Source: Daucus carota subsp. sativus (taxonomy: Eukaryota > Streptophyta > Magnoliopsida > Apiales > Apiaceae). From it: a stretch of 64,000 bases of DNA. Position 1 is the stretch's first letter; each line of letters begins with the position of its first letter. Positions 47,913 to 60,056 of the stretch are shown one piece after another. The translations under genes and the position numbers were made by a program. The notes beneath the pieces are model-generated. The model was not told the DNA's origin, ran no database searches, and saw only the letters and a list, made by a program, of their open reading frames with translations. The stretch is taken from positions 29,934,527-29,998,526 of the forward strand of contig NC_030384.2 of assembly GCF_001625215.2 (NCBI RefSeq), given 5' to 3'.

Positions 47913-50900
47913 GGCCTTATTGAAATTGAAAACTTGGCTCAATTGAAGCTAAAATTGCTTCCTAGCCGGAGTCTATTGAGATTGTAACATATTTTATATT
48001 TCTAAATAATAATATTATGATAAGTATGTATAGTTGAATATGAGTAATTTTAGTTATGATAAATATAATATTATAGTTGATTATGATAAATATAAGATTA
48101 TAGTTGAATTATATTTTTATGTAATGATAGCAGATTTAATTGTGTGATCTTTGTGCATACATCTGTTCTCATTATTATTAATGTGAGTAAAATGAATCAT
48201 AAACCATCAACTATATTTGATTTTTTCTGAAAATACCATTTTGCTTTTTGAATATTTAACATTTTTCACAAATTAAATAAGATTATTATATCGGACTCAA
48301 AATATAAATCATGCCTAAACATCAGTGTTCTCTGTTCTGCAACCGTTGAACAACGTCCCGCATGCCTAAATCTGTACTTTCAGAAATCCGTTACTCCTGA
48401 AGTACTGCTAGTAGCCTAGCAAAGAGTATAGTCGATTGACGATTGGTGTATTTATGGCATCTAATCATCTATTATTATTCCTCATAATAGTAACTCAGTT
48501 TTAAAGACATGAGTAATAATTTATCTTGTTGAGTTATTATTACAGTATTGCTGGAACTAATATTGCAGGAAAAAGTAGGTGAGCCCTTTTTGTACAGGGC
48601 CTGAAATTAATTGCAAAAGATTTGCTCATGCAGATATACCAGTCCCTAGGCTACTTCTGGAGAAACAAAAGGTCTAAAAATTAGGAGCGAGACCACATAA
48701 GATATTAAGATCTGGTCTGAAACAATTGTTAAAGCTCATCTAACTTGCAATAAAACGAGTCAAGTCTACAACGAAAGAGATCACCGCAAATGTTCAACTT
48801 AACAATAAGATTGCCTACTTATGTGCAAACTGTTTGTTCCAGAAAATGGTAATTACCCAATGCAGGTTGATCAAAATTTGATTGTTTTTGGATTTGGCAA
48901 GCCAGGGGTTATTAACTAATCTCTGCATTGCTGTGATGAGTTTCGTTTTAAAAATGAAGTAGTTTCCGGGTTTTGTATAAGGGAGATGGTCCCTGGCAAT
49001 TAATATCCGCTCTTTTTTATCGCAGAAAATTTCTATTCATTATAAAAACAGCGGATCGATTAGCACTCCGTGGACAAATTTTGAAAATGGGAAAGTACAT
49101 ACGACGGGTATTGGTGTTAGAGTAGCACAATGATTAAACGGAAACCACATGACAATTAAAATGCTTAACAGATGATGGAAAAACACATCAAACTTACATC
49201 CTGGTACTTCCATTTCCGGAGCTTGTGCTTATTCGACAGAGTCTTTGAGGCAATTGGTTAGAACTGAATTAGTGTTCAGGGAAGCCCACAGGCCACAGCA
49301 AGTTTTGAGCCTTCAGAAGATTTGCAGCAACAATATTATCAGCAGAGTTGCGAATAGTTATGCTGCTAGTCACTTACACTCGTTATCTTGTATTATTGCT
49401 TCTTGTATTCCTATATCGACTACTTGATCCTTGGAGGAACTTTCAAACTATTGAGATAGTTGAAACAAGCTGATGATGATAAAGGAGTCACTGCCAAGTC
49501 ATCTGTCAGCGGGAACATTGTTGGTGCGTTAATGAATTCTTATGAAGCCTTTGGATTTACTAAAGGTGGAAATTGTAATGGCATTCCTAAGCCCACTAGA
49601 TTCAGCCCTCTGCCATTAGAGTTCACAGGCAGAAGATAAAATGTTATGTTCGCAACAATGATGGAGTCGTGGATTCCTCAAGGGAAAAATTTTGGTTGGA
49701 GGGATAATAATGCTTAACCAGAGGACATTCCCATTTTAAAACACTTTTGTACCAGTTTGCAACAAGTGGTTATGAATGCCTCGAACTTGACAAGCTCATT
49801 ACTTGTCCCAAAGGAATGGAGAGAAAGGTGAAAGAAGCTCTGCAAAATCTTCGTCAGCTTCGGCCAAGAGTATGAACCAATACTTTCACTGTCATCTTCT
49901 TCAAGCTGATGCTGCCCTCTGTACTCGTCTTACTATTAGTAATTGTTTAAACAGATTTGTCTATGATAAGTTGATAACATAGATTTCACTTAAAGACATT
50001 CTTTGTAAAGAAGTCTTTGACATGATTGAGTACTTAAGCAAGTAAAGTATCTCCAGAGAGGAGAAATAGTCAAAAAACACAAATGTGCATGTAAACTGAA
50101 AAATTATGGAGATATATTACAAAATGAATTTGATGTACCTCAGTTGATCCAAGAATAAGAGTCCTTTCTTAAATCCAACATTTTTCAATATTGCAAGAGT
50201 TGATGCTGTAATATGAGGAAGTACACTTAAATCATCAGTTATAACGAATTATGCAGTCGGGGTAACAAAAACTCCTTGTTGATTCTCTACTGTTGCAGCA
50301 GTGAAGTACGCTTTCCTGTTCAAGAACCTCAAGCAATTTTCGCATCAAACACTACTGTAGTTGCTCACAGAGGCGACACCAATTTTTTCAGTACAGCTGA
50401 AATCCTCGCAAGTAAAAGGTCCTATGGGCACAATGACATCAATGTTAATTTTATGTTTTTGGCACTCGGCTTCTGCCGAGTTTCACGTATTCAGCAACAT
50501 AACTTTGCATCCTTCTGTACAAATACTTGGTTTCAGTATTTGCTTTGATACAATAGTCTAACAATCATCCCCATTAGCATCGTGAGGAAGCTAAACAGAA
50601 TGTCAACAAAATCACTGTTAGCTCCAGCATATAAAACTCTTTCCTCCTGTTTATGAATCAACAATTGTAGAAGAACTGTAGTTCCTGAGGCAACCATTTC
50701 TTTACCGTGAAATTAAGTTATGATTTTACTGTGAAAAAATGCCATGTATATTGGTAGTGTTATATATACAAGTATCATAAAATTGAGAGTCATTTGGAGC
50801 TATGCATTATGACACTTCACCCCTACTGAGTCCTCTGCAATTCGTACCAGCATTCAATTTATGAAAAAATGTGTAGCCAGAATTATAACGAGTCTGAACA

Positions 50901-51103
50901 CCTTTGATTAGTATTGTCTTTTTAGAATGTCGTTATATATTACTAATTCGAAACAACCAAAACCAGATGGATCAAACGTTTGTACAAATTAAGTACAATT
51001 CAACTTTTCATATACAATCTGTGAAATCAAAATTCTGGCAATATATCTACAAGCATTTCCAAATCCTCCACCAGAAACTATTCGATAATTTCTCAATTTT
51101 CAT
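47913..51103. other. Gene-poor stretch
   Basis: I cannot support a gene here. Two zones, 48580-48910 and 49210-49870, have higher GC and broken open frames (for example one containing NSYEAFGFTKGG near 49545). They look like decayed coding DNA, but I do not recognise the source. Confidence 0.5.
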
Positions 51104-51245
51104 CTATGTTACTCGGACTCGGCAATAATTTGAAAATTTTATATGTTTTTAGCCTAAAGTAAGTGTCGAAGTGTCTGTATCCATGTCCGAGTGTCGAGTG
51201 TTCGACACGGGTACTCGAGACAAAATAAGAGTCTAGGTAACATAG
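51104..51245. mobile_element. Short MITE with CTATGTTACTCGGACTC ends
   Basis: The left end CTATGTTACTCGGACTC and right end GAGTCTAGGTAACATAG are inverted with few mismatches. The interior reads GTATCCATGTCCGAGTGTCG. A well-known short repeat type of plant genomes; no coding capacity. Confidence 0.7.
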
Positions 51246-51367
51246 ATTTTAATTCTCCATTTCAAGCTCCTCTAGTTATCTAACAATGTCTTAATGCATT
51301 TCTCAGCAAATTTGAGCTATGATCTTGAAAATGTTCGATAGAGGAGTACTTGTATAGTCATATTAGG

Positions 51368-51521
51368 GGACGTTTGGATGGTAGGCGGCAATGGGAAAGG
51401 GAATGAGGGGTAAGGTAACGGGGCTATGGAAATGGGCATCCCAAAGTGTGTGGAATGCATGATTTGCCCACCAAATGGGGAAGCTCCCATTCCATACCAA
51501 CAAAATTGTTAATCCAAACGC
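51368..51521. mobile_element. Small hAT-like MITE (GGACGTTTGGAT ends)
   Basis: GGACGTTTGGAT at the left and AATCCAAACGC at the right form short inverted ends around about 130 bp. The class is a guess from the ends. Confidence 0.5.
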
Positions 51522-51772
51522 CAACACATGGATAGAGGTGAGGTATCGATTCCTATTAACCAGACTCATTAGTCATGAACTCAACACCCTTTAGTGATAT
51601 GCCCAATTCAAAATTAACAATTCTTCAGAAGTACAACTAACAACCTACATAAATTTCAACATAATCAAAAAACCAATTTAAATTACATGGTAATCGTGAA
51701 ATTCATATCACACGGTACAACATTACAACATAGGAGTGTGTAAAAAAAAGATGATATAAGTATGTCTGATTA

Positions 51773-52303
51773 TCAAGATCGTGGCCACACACTGATCTTC
51801 TCCTTCTCAGCCTTGATAAAAATAGCCGTAGCCATGGCCACAAAATAAACCTGCAAGAAAATAATAGACGGGGAATGATATCTGATCACACTCTTCCCAG
51901 TGGCCAGCTCCACAAGCAACAATGCAGCCAATCCCAGCCCTGCCACCCTGCCATTAATACGTTCTGAATAGGGACTGAACCCGAAATCCACTTTCATCTT
52001 GCCAGACACCGGTTCCTTGAGCGGAACCGGTGGGAGATAGACGCTGGCAGCTCCGCTGCCAGCTTTCTTGCCCCCTGACTTCCTGGTTTTTCGGGCCTCG
52101 GCTTTTTTGCCGGTGCCTGATTTGTACTTGAGGCGGATGTTGGAGAGGCGGGAGTCGAAGTCTGCGGAGTCGGGGGAGGGGTCGGGGGAGGGAGATTCTT
52201 CCGGGGTGGCGCGGAGGGGGGAGAGGAGGTGGGGGTGAGGGGAGGGGGAGGAGGAGAAGAGGGGGGTGGAGAATGGGAGAGTTAAGGGTGGAATGGTTGA
52301 CAT
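51773..52303 (-). CDS. Plastid one-helix/LHC-like protein with chlorophyll-binding motif
   Basis: This single-exon protein has 176 residues. Residues 1 to about 35 are Ser/Pro-rich and poor in acidic residues, as in plastid transit peptides. Residues 55-85 are strongly basic (KKAEARKTRKSGGKK). Residues 114-119 read ERINGR, followed by VAGLGLAALLLVELATG. This matches the E-x-x-N-G-R chlorophyll-binding helix of LHC/ELIP/OHP-type proteins. A second hydrophobic segment spans about residues 146-164. It probably sits in the thylakoid membrane with a role in pigment handling or photoprotection; that role is inferred from the motif. I cannot name the Arabidopsis counterpart with confidence. A +1 overlapping frame is a shadow. 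Confidence 0.8.
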   Translation of the reverse strand: MSTIPPLTLPFSTPLFSSSPSPHPHLLSPLRATPEESPSPDPSPDSADFDSRLSNIRLKYKSGTGKKAEARKTRKSGGKKAGSGAASVYLPPVPLKEPVSGKMKVDFGFSPYSERINGRVAGLGLAALLLVELATGKSVIRYHSPSIIFLQVYFVAMATAIFIKAEKEKISVWPRS

Positions 52304-53014
52304 GGTTGGGTTTGGTTTGGTAAGTGTAAGTGTGGACTATATGGATATTGTGCATGTGGATATGCCTGTGATTTGGTTTGTCTGTGGATGTGGTTTGGTT
52401 CTCTGCTTGGATAAATTCATCAGAATTGGAAAGACTGACTGTAATTATAATTTATAATATTATTAAACTGATAAAGTATCAACGGGAATGATCAACTAAA
52501 AATTATTCGTGCAAGTCCATTATTTATTATATTTATAAATACAAGGTGCCTGTTAGTAAAATAAATAATTTAAAATTATTTATTTAAATTAATTTCAATT
52601 ATTATTTTTTTCGAGGAATTTTAAATCTTCACTTAGAATAGAGTTGTCTTTTGTAGTTAACATGTATTATTAATTCTGCAGATACTTTCATTACTTCATG
52701 TCATAGTTGAAGCAGTTTTACCGTTAAGAAAGTTTGAAAGATGGGATTAGCTTTCCTTTCTCAGCACATATTTGCAGTTTTTGTATGATTTAGTCTAAAA
52801 TTTTGGAAGTTAAATTTGTCTGCTAATTCCAATTGTATAATTCACAACTCAAATATGAAAGAGAAATTTTGAAAGTTAGATTTGTCTGCTAATTCCAGTT
52901 ATATAATTTACAACTCAAATATAAAAGAGAGGGAAAATAAATATAAAAGAGAAGGAAAAGTAATGTAGAGGGAAACTAAGAAAGACGGGAGGGAAATAAT
53001 ATTATATTCATAAA
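52304..53014. other. Flank upstream of the LHC-like gene
   Basis: No supported gene. A direct repeat of about 60 bp (TTGTCTGCTAATTCCA..) occurs at about 52817 and 52880. Confidence 0.55.
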
Positions 53015-53675
53015 TCTATACTATACTATAAAAAGCCAACATAGGTATAATTTGTAGTCGTACAAAATTTTGTTTCGGTACTCTCCTCTAAAACTAAAAG
53101 TCTACAAGTAGATATCTATTAAACAGTTTCATATACTAAAAACACTCCTTATATATACTAATATCTTTTTAAATATAATTTATAATAATTAGTTAAAAAA
53201 AAGGTGAAACTACTGTTAATAACATATATTAATATTAAAAATTACTTATGGATAAACGTATAACTAATTATAAATATACAATTATGAATATCTTTTGTCT
53301 AAAATACATATAAACAATTAAAGACGCTACTTTTTAATTATAACGTATTCTACTCGAAATTTAACACTTACGTATTCTATTTCATTACAAACACGAGCCA
53401 TTACGTAACATATGAAGATATATGAAATATGAAAAATTTGATTTAAATTGAATAATAAACTGTCACATATTAATATAGAAAAATATTTATAGATAGATAA
53501 TAAATTGTGAAAGCTAAATTTCCGTTAGAAGATATAACGAGTTGGTTAATATAATTTAGCTAAAATCCAATTTATTAATACTAAAATACTAATAAAATGG
53601 TGTTAAAAATTAAATTATAATTAATAAATTATGAATCATATACCCGCCCGTGCTTTGCACGGGGTTAAAGGCTAG
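53015..53675 (+). mobile_element. Non-autonomous Helitron (661 bp) with both termini
   Basis: The 5' end is TCTATACTATACTATAAAAA and the 3' end is GGCTAG. A CCCGTGC..GCACGGG hairpin lies about 8 bases before CTAG. The insertion sits between A (53014) and T (53676), as expected for Helitrons. There is no Rep/helicase coding, so it is non-autonomous. Confidence 0.85.
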
Positions 53676-54392
53676 TATACAATTAAGAGTTACTAGATGC
53701 ACTTTAAAAAAAAGGAGATAGAGTAGCCTCTTAAATTTTTAAAGAACATCTAAGAACCCATTGAAGTACTAAATTTTGATTTGCCTTCTAAATTTTGATC
53801 TAAGAGCTTGTTTAGAGAGTTCCTGGAGATCGCTCTAATATGTTGAATTTGAATTATTACTTATAGCTCTATGGGTGGTTTATAATATTTTTAGATAATT
53901 TATTAAGTATTTAATTAAATATTTAAACAAGTATTTTGATCAAACCTGTTAGAGTTTATGATAGAATAGAGCGTGAATATATTTTTTTCAATGAGAATGT
54001 TTAGGTGATGTGTCTAATTTAGATTTTTTTAAAGACTTGTTAATTTAGATATTAAAAAATGTATTAGAATCGTAAATTATTTATTTTTTTTATTTTTTTG
54101 ATAGATTAAAAAATTAAATTAGAATTTAAATTATACATTAAAAATTAATGGGCCTCGCCCACTACTTCACCAACTTTTCTTTTTCTTTTTCACCAATTTA
54201 TACATATTTTTTTAACTTAGGTGCTCATATCAAATGTGAAAAATTGGCGGAGACAGATGGACTAATATATATTTCAATTTTATTCAAATTTCATATTTCA
54301 GATAGATTTAGATCAGATTTGAGATTTAAAATCGATAATATCTAAAATCCAAATCCAAATACAAAACTTTTATGATCTAAAAATCATATTCA

Positions 54393-54393
<1 letters not shown>

Positions 54394-54446
<53 letters not shown>
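54394..54446. repeat. (AT)n microsatellite
   Basis: About 26 AT dinucleotides, ending at ATAGAGTCATGCTC. Confidence 0.97.
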
Positions 54447-54450
<4 letters not shown>

Positions 54451-55590
54451 TCATGCTCTAGTGAGAACCAATGTTATTGTGAGATATGAGATCCAATCCT
54501 AATCACTCATTTTAAACTTTATATCAATTTCTCACCATAAATTAATTTTTAAATAATTTATTACCATCTTCACTCTAGTTCCACCATCTGCCACTCTCAA
54601 TCACTACCGACCATCATTTCCGGCCACCACCATAAAATCACCACTGACAAATATAAAATTACTGTTGCCAAACCCCAAATCACCACTGGAAAACCAAAAA
54701 TCACCACCAGAAAATGAAAATCACTACATCCAGCCATTATTCATCCCCACCCGTCCGGCTACCAGCTGCGTTCATCAACTCCGGTCACCAAAATCATAAA
54801 AATAATCACCAGATTTTATTGTAAATCATAATAATAATCACTAATTACCACCACATCACTACCAACTACAAACAACCACCGACATCTACAAATCCACTAA
54901 ATCTGAAAAATCACCGATTACAAAATAAAATCACTAGAAATGAACTCCAGTCACCAACATAATAACAATAATCACGAAAAACGCCATCATCAATCACCAC
55001 CATCACTATCTACGGACCACCACCATCTACAACTCCCCAAATCTGAAAAATCACCGAGTACAAAATAAAATCATCGTGAACAAAAATGAATAACCTGCTA
55101 CATGATAATGCTTGAGGTTGGAGAGCCGTCGAAATGCTCTGTCGATGGACTCTCGTCGGTGAGAACGAGGAAGAGCAGAAGGGAGGCCGAGAGTGAGGAG
55201 GAGATATGGAGGAGACGAAAGGAGGATGAGTTTTTGTATATCAAAGTTGTGCAGCCGGGTTACGATGTCGCCGGCGTTGACAACGCCACCGTGACATCAG
55301 CGGTAGCAGCATAGAAAGGGTAGATGAGATTGATTGTTGTGTGTGTATGGTCAAGCCCGCGCATCAGCAACGAAGAGAGATAGTGAGGTTGAACCATCAA
55401 CATCAATGGTAGCAGCTCGAGAAGGGGGTGGAGTTTTGAAGTGGTGAGAGAAGACAGTGGATCGATGGTGATAAGATGGGTGGATCTCCGCTTTCAAAAT
55501 TCAGAGTGGAAATGACATGTAAAAAGTCAAAATAAATTAATCTTCTTGAAATTTTGATCCATTTTCATCTGCAAGGTAAATTTTTATTAA
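54447..55590. other. CACCAC-rich intergenic DNA
   Basis: It starts AGAGTCATGCTCTAGTGAG and is full of ATCACCACC-type words to about 55050. It then changes to GA-rich DNA with a 70-codon open frame at 55102-55314 that matches nothing I know. It is probably a decayed dispersed element. Confidence 0.5.
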
Positions 55591-55591
55591 T

Positions 55592-55881
55592 ACTCCCTCC
55601 GTCCCTTAATACTTTTCTCATTTGTACTTTTCACGTTTGCCAACACACACTTTTAATCAATTATATCTTTTTTTTTTTTTGAAACCAATCAATTATCTTT
55701 AGTTTTGTATTATTATTAAATAAAAAAATCACTGTATTAAAGTACTCATAAATACGAATCCAACAAGACCACTCATGACTATATTTTATCTTATAGATTA
55801 GACGTAAATTAGTAATTTGTCTCATGTTATGAACAGTGCCGACATTTCAAACGAGAAACGTTTTTAGAGACGGAGGGAGTA
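55592..55881. mobile_element. Stowaway-type MITE (CTCCCTCCGTCCC)
   Basis: ACTCCCTCCGTCCCTTAATA on the left and GAGACGGAGGGAGTA on the right are inverted ends flanked by TA, as in Tc1/mariner-derived Stowaway elements. Length is about 290 bp. Solo ends of the same kind appear near 36320 and 61470. Confidence 0.85.
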
Positions 55882-56287
55882 TTTTGTAAGCTACTACATA
55901 TATGCGCGCACATATATATATTGAAAATATAAAAACATGAGTCATATAAATCCGTGGTTCAGTAGAAAAAAATTCGGTTCAACCAAAAATATTGATATGA
56001 AGGTTAAAAGAAGATCAGACTCAAAAAGTTTCACTTTTTACAAAATCAAACTCAAAATAATTTTCTGTCAAAAAAAAACTCAAAATTAAAATTTGGCTTA
56101 AATTGCGTAATCTGAATGCACTAGAAATTAATCAATTTGGGTTGGTAATTTAGAAGGTTCTCGCTCGGCCCGTACCTAACAGAAACTTTAATTTTTTTTT
56201 AAAAAAGAAGTGCAAGCGACAGGGAAACTGAACAGAGGAAGAGAGGAGACGCGGAGGAGCAGCAGGATCGTTGGTGAGCCAACCAAA

Positions 56288-59200
56288 ATGGTGGCTGATG
56301 ATGAAAAGGCATCCACTCTTTGTCCAAAAAGAAAACATCAAGATGCAGCAGGCTCTAGTGGCGCTGTTGATGCTCTCTCTGTTTCCCCAACGATAACCCT
56401 AATCGACCCCAAAGTGTTAGATTGCGTCTTCTGCCACACTTTCCTCAGCATCCCCGTCTACCAGGTCTCTTCTTATTATTTACTCTTTCTGCTCTCTCGT
56501 TTCTTTACGTTTTTTTCAACGACTATTTTGAATATTTTTCTTGTCCTGTATAAAATTTAAACATTATACTGCACATCTATCAAAAGAATCTTCCTCAACT
56601 AGAGCAGGAAAATCAGTGTGCAGGTTTAAATGGTTGTGCTCACGAAAATGTCATAGTTTGTTTTTCCTTTAACCCAGCCTTTTTTTAAACCTTCTAGCTA
56701 TTTCTCTTTTGGGTTATGTTCCTGACAACCGTGTGTCACGGAGGGGTTATCTAGCACACTGTACAAAGCTGTTGGATCTATATTTTACGGGCTCAGATTC
56801 AATCTTATTTTTTAATGGGTTCGCTATTAATATCCGCGGACCGGCATCCGGAAAGGCGGTTCTGTGGATATTTATAGCGGATACATTAAAAAAAATCCGA
56901 GCCCTTAAAATAGATCTAACGCCCCTGTACAGTGTGTTAGATAATAGAGCGAAGGAGATCTATACCTTGGTTTTATCATGGTTTGAATGTGCTACTATAG
57001 ACTTTAAATGGCAAGAGAGATGAGAAAAAGGGAAGACATCTTAAGAATTTATGATTGTAATGAAGGATAAATGTCGAATGCTAAGGCTTCGTTCACCTGG
57101 ATAGAATGAATGAGGAAATAATGTAATGAAATTTGTACTTTTTTTCCGGGGAGTTTGGTGAAATTGTTTTAAATTTTTTATTCCTTCGCGCTGTTCAAAT
57201 TATTTGAACTAGAATTTTAACCTACATGTTTATAGAAGGAATAAGGATTGTTACATTCAATTTGTTCATGGTTCATTTTTTCAGCAATTCTCATCAAAGA
57301 AAATTGGGAAATTCTTGATGGTACACTCATACATTTGGCTTTTCTCAATGGTACCATCGCATTTTTGACTTCTCTCTATGGTACCCTTGTACTTTTAATT
57401 TACTCTATTGATTTCAAACTGTAAAACAAATTGTATATTTGAAATCCTTGCGAAAAGTTACATAAAATAGACTCTTAAATCATGTAAAACAGAGTCAAAA
57501 TGAGTGAGATATATTCAAACTTCATAACCAAACTTTGTCATTAATATCTCACTCATTTTGACTCTGTTTTACATGATTTAAGGATCTATTTTATGTAACT
57601 TTTCGCAAGGATTTCAAATATATAATTTGTTTTACAGTCTGAAATCAATAGAGAGTATATCAAAAGTACACGTACCATAGAGAGTAAATTAAAAGTACGA
57701 GGATATCACTGGTAGAAGTCAAAAATGCGATGGTACCATTGAGAAAAGCCAATTCTATGAGTGTACCATCAAGAATTTCCCAAGAAAATTTAACCTCTTC
57801 CGTGTTTATTAACTATTCTCTTATACATTGTTCTTTCTTCATTAAATCTTTTTATAATATTTCATTCCATTCTCACTAATTGAACGCAACCCAATACTTG
57901 TGTAAAGTTTAAAACTTAATAACTATCATACTATAGCAAACCGAGTGAAATAATAATTTGGACGAGAGAGTTATATGTTCATGTAGTTCATCAGTTGGTC
58001 AATAGACGGGGAAGTAACATGTAATCACAATTCACACCCACATATATATAGAATGGTTACCATTGTGTCACCAGTAGACTTCTCGGCAGCTGAAAAGGGA
58101 CATAGTATCATTCTTGCCATATAGGTTCTATATGGTGCTTTTTTAGTGTCTCTTGGGCGCCTAATCGCCCACTAGACCTCACCTGGTCAAGATCACAGCC
58201 TGACCAGCCCCAATGGTAGTGACAATTTTGGGATCAGTCTTGCAACTATATTGTTGAATGCTACAAGCTGATCGCACAGATATCCTTAATATCCTTGTGC
58301 TTTAATGCAGTTTTCTCTTAGTGGCCATGTTCTTGTTGTTACATATACGTGTTCAAAGACATACAAACCCTGATATAAATTGCAAACCAAAATTTCAAGC
58401 CTCTTTCTTGAATTTCTTTAAATTTTGAAATAACACATGTGTATGTCTCTTGAGTATTATTCACATGTAATTATTATTGAATTTGCATTTATGAAAATCA
58501 CACCATTACTTATGTGTTAGCTTTAGGTTTATGTTAATTCCATACGTGAAACTAAAACAAATGAGGTTCATTTATGTAACAGAACATTTCTATGCATCCT
58601 ATATTTATATTTGTTGTATTACATTGTAGTGTGACAACGGACATCTGTCCTGCTCTGCCTGCTGCCGCACCTTGAAAAAAACCACTTGCCCTACATGTTC
58701 CTTGCCAATTGGCAAAAACCAAAGTCTGGCTGTTGAGAAGGTTCTCAAGTCAATCAAAATCTCATGTAAGAACATAACCTATGGGTGCAAAGAGACAATT
58801 AGATTCGACAAAAAATATGATCATGAGTCCTTTATGTGCATCCACCAACCATGCTCATGTCCTCAGCATGGCTGTGAATTTCTGGCTTCCTCCAAGATAC
58901 TGTACTTGCACTACTACGAGAAACATTTACATTCCGCTATCAACTTCAACTACAATTCCTTTTTTACTGTTCCTATTAAGAAGGGTGTGAAAAATGTAAT
59001 TCTTCAGGAAAGTACGGACAAAACACTGTTTGTTCTTAATTATGGTGTTCAAAGTATTGGAAGTGTGGCTAATATTATCTGTATCGCACAAAAATCATCC
59101 AAGAAATGTTTCTCATATGAACTTGTAGCATGGAAAGGGGATAACAGTGTCAAGTTAGAGTCTCTCACTAAGAGTAAGCAAAGCTACTTTCCGTGTCTTC

Positions 59201-59319
59201 AATGGTCATGGTATCTTTATTCAACGGCATTTCTTTTGGTTCCATCATATTTTCTGGATTCTTCCGGAGGGCACAACTTCCAGGTCTGTATACGGAGTGG
59301 ACCACAAGGAAAATCTTGA
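56288..59319 (+). CDS. SINA/SIAH-type RING E3 ubiquitin ligase
   Basis: This E3 ligase transfers ubiquitin to target proteins. Exon 1 is 56288-56464 and exon 2 is 58630-59319, giving 288 residues. The acceptor TTGTAG|TGTGAC joins the RING finger in frame. The RING is C46-x2-C49, C60-x3-H64-x2-C67-x2-C70, C79-x2-C82, a complete C3HC4 set split by the intron. The SIAH zinc-finger region follows (residues about 100-160, CKNITYGCKE and CSCPQHGCEFLASSK), then a diverged substrate-binding domain. The ATG at 56288 sits in an AACCAAAATGG context. Seven-in-absentia proteins in plants are typically 300-330 residues, so the C-terminus is slightly short, but the stop is clean. The 2.2-kb intron contains MITEs. 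Confidence 0.92.
56747..56945. mobile_element. MITE with TTATCTAGCACACTGTAC ends, in SINA intron
   Basis: TTATCTAGCACACTGTAC on the left is inverted against GTACAGTGTGTTAGATAA on the right, with long imperfect arms inside (GGATCTATATTTTACGGGCTC against GAGCCCTTAAAATAGATC). About 199 bp, no coding capacity. Confidence 0.8.
57084..57893. mobile_element. Possible outer hAT-like MITE split by a younger foldback element
   Basis: GGCTTCGTTCACCTGGATAG near 57084 and ATTGAACGCAACC near 57881 are imperfectly inverted. Adjoining GAATGAATGAGGAAATAATG on the left and CATTCCATTCTCA on the right support a relation. The inner element 57306-57781 would be nested in it. The outer limits are approximate. Confidence 0.45.
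57306..57781. mobile_element. Foldback MITE with 9-bp target duplication (Mutator-like)
   Basis: The element begins GGGAAATTCTTGATGGTAC and ends GTACCATCAAGAATTTCCC. The two arms of about 220 bp are inverted copies of each other almost throughout, with a small loop near 57520. The 9-bp sequence AAGAAAATT occurs at both edges (57297-57305 and 57782-57790), the duplication size of Mutator-like elements. It lies in the SINA-gene intron. Confidence 0.88.
57894..58629. other. 3' part of SINA intron
   Basis: No supported gene or clear element. Confidence 0.5.
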
Positions 59320-59886
59320 CATGAAGACTTGCTTCAGTCAAACTAAGCATTTTATCATATTGCAATCAGTTGAAAATTTATAGAGGGTGCTTGGCCCGGG
59401 AAGTATGGAGCTTGTTTCGTTAAAAACTCAACTTTTGCTTATTACTATGTGTTTGTTTTTAGAAGCATGTTGTACTTTATGGGATTTTAGAAGGAGAAGA
59501 AGCGGCCGGTTAGCTTTTTTGTTTGTAGCTATTAACATATCCTTTCTCTGGCTGGAAAAAAAAACACTCAGCTAGTAACATATCGTTTAAATAGAAAAAT
59601 ACTCTGTCTAGTAGTGATATGGACTGATGTAACGATGATCAAACACAATTTGCTTTTAGTAATTTGTATTTTAAGTTGACCGAGTGACTTAAGTTTCATG
59701 TATTAAATTTGTGTTAAATATGTTCGTTTTGTTTTTTTAAATATGTTCATTTTGTTATTATTACAAAATAAGCAGATTTACTTGTATTAAAAATCATCAA
59801 ACAATCAACAAGAACCCCAGTATTTCATATTTGATGCGGCGATAATTATATTTTCTCTTTTATATTTAAAAATACGATTTTTCTAT
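59320..59886. other. SINA 3' UTR and flank
   Basis: AT-rich with several AATAAA-like words; no gene supported. A 62-codon frame at 59387-59575 has no recognisable features. Confidence 0.5.
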
Positions 59887-60056
59887 GGTGTGCCCATGGG
59901 CACACATTAAGCACCAAAATTTATGAAATTGGAGGGTTTCTATTGGCTTACTTTCTTTAATAATGGTGGACCCCCCTGCAGTTACAACAACCACACCAAT
60001 CAAAACCCTCCATTTTTATTAATGTTAGTGCTTAGCATGTGCCCATGGGCACACAC
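59887..60056. mobile_element. MITE with palindromic TGTGCCCATGGGCACA ends
   Basis: Each end carries the self-complementary word TGTGCCCATGGGCACA, extended inward by inverted CATTAAGCAC / GTGCTTAGCATG. The interior includes ATTGGAGGGTTT and AAAACCCTCCATTTT arms. About 170 bp, no coding capacity. Confidence 0.8.

Noticed and set aside
50276..50561. Overlapping 90- and 66-codon frames
   Set aside because: Neither has a recognisable domain, start context or exon partners; no support for a gene.
55102..55314. 70-codon acidic/basic ORF
   Set aside because: Charged composition comes from GA-rich DNA; no homologue recognised and it lies in repeat-like sequence.
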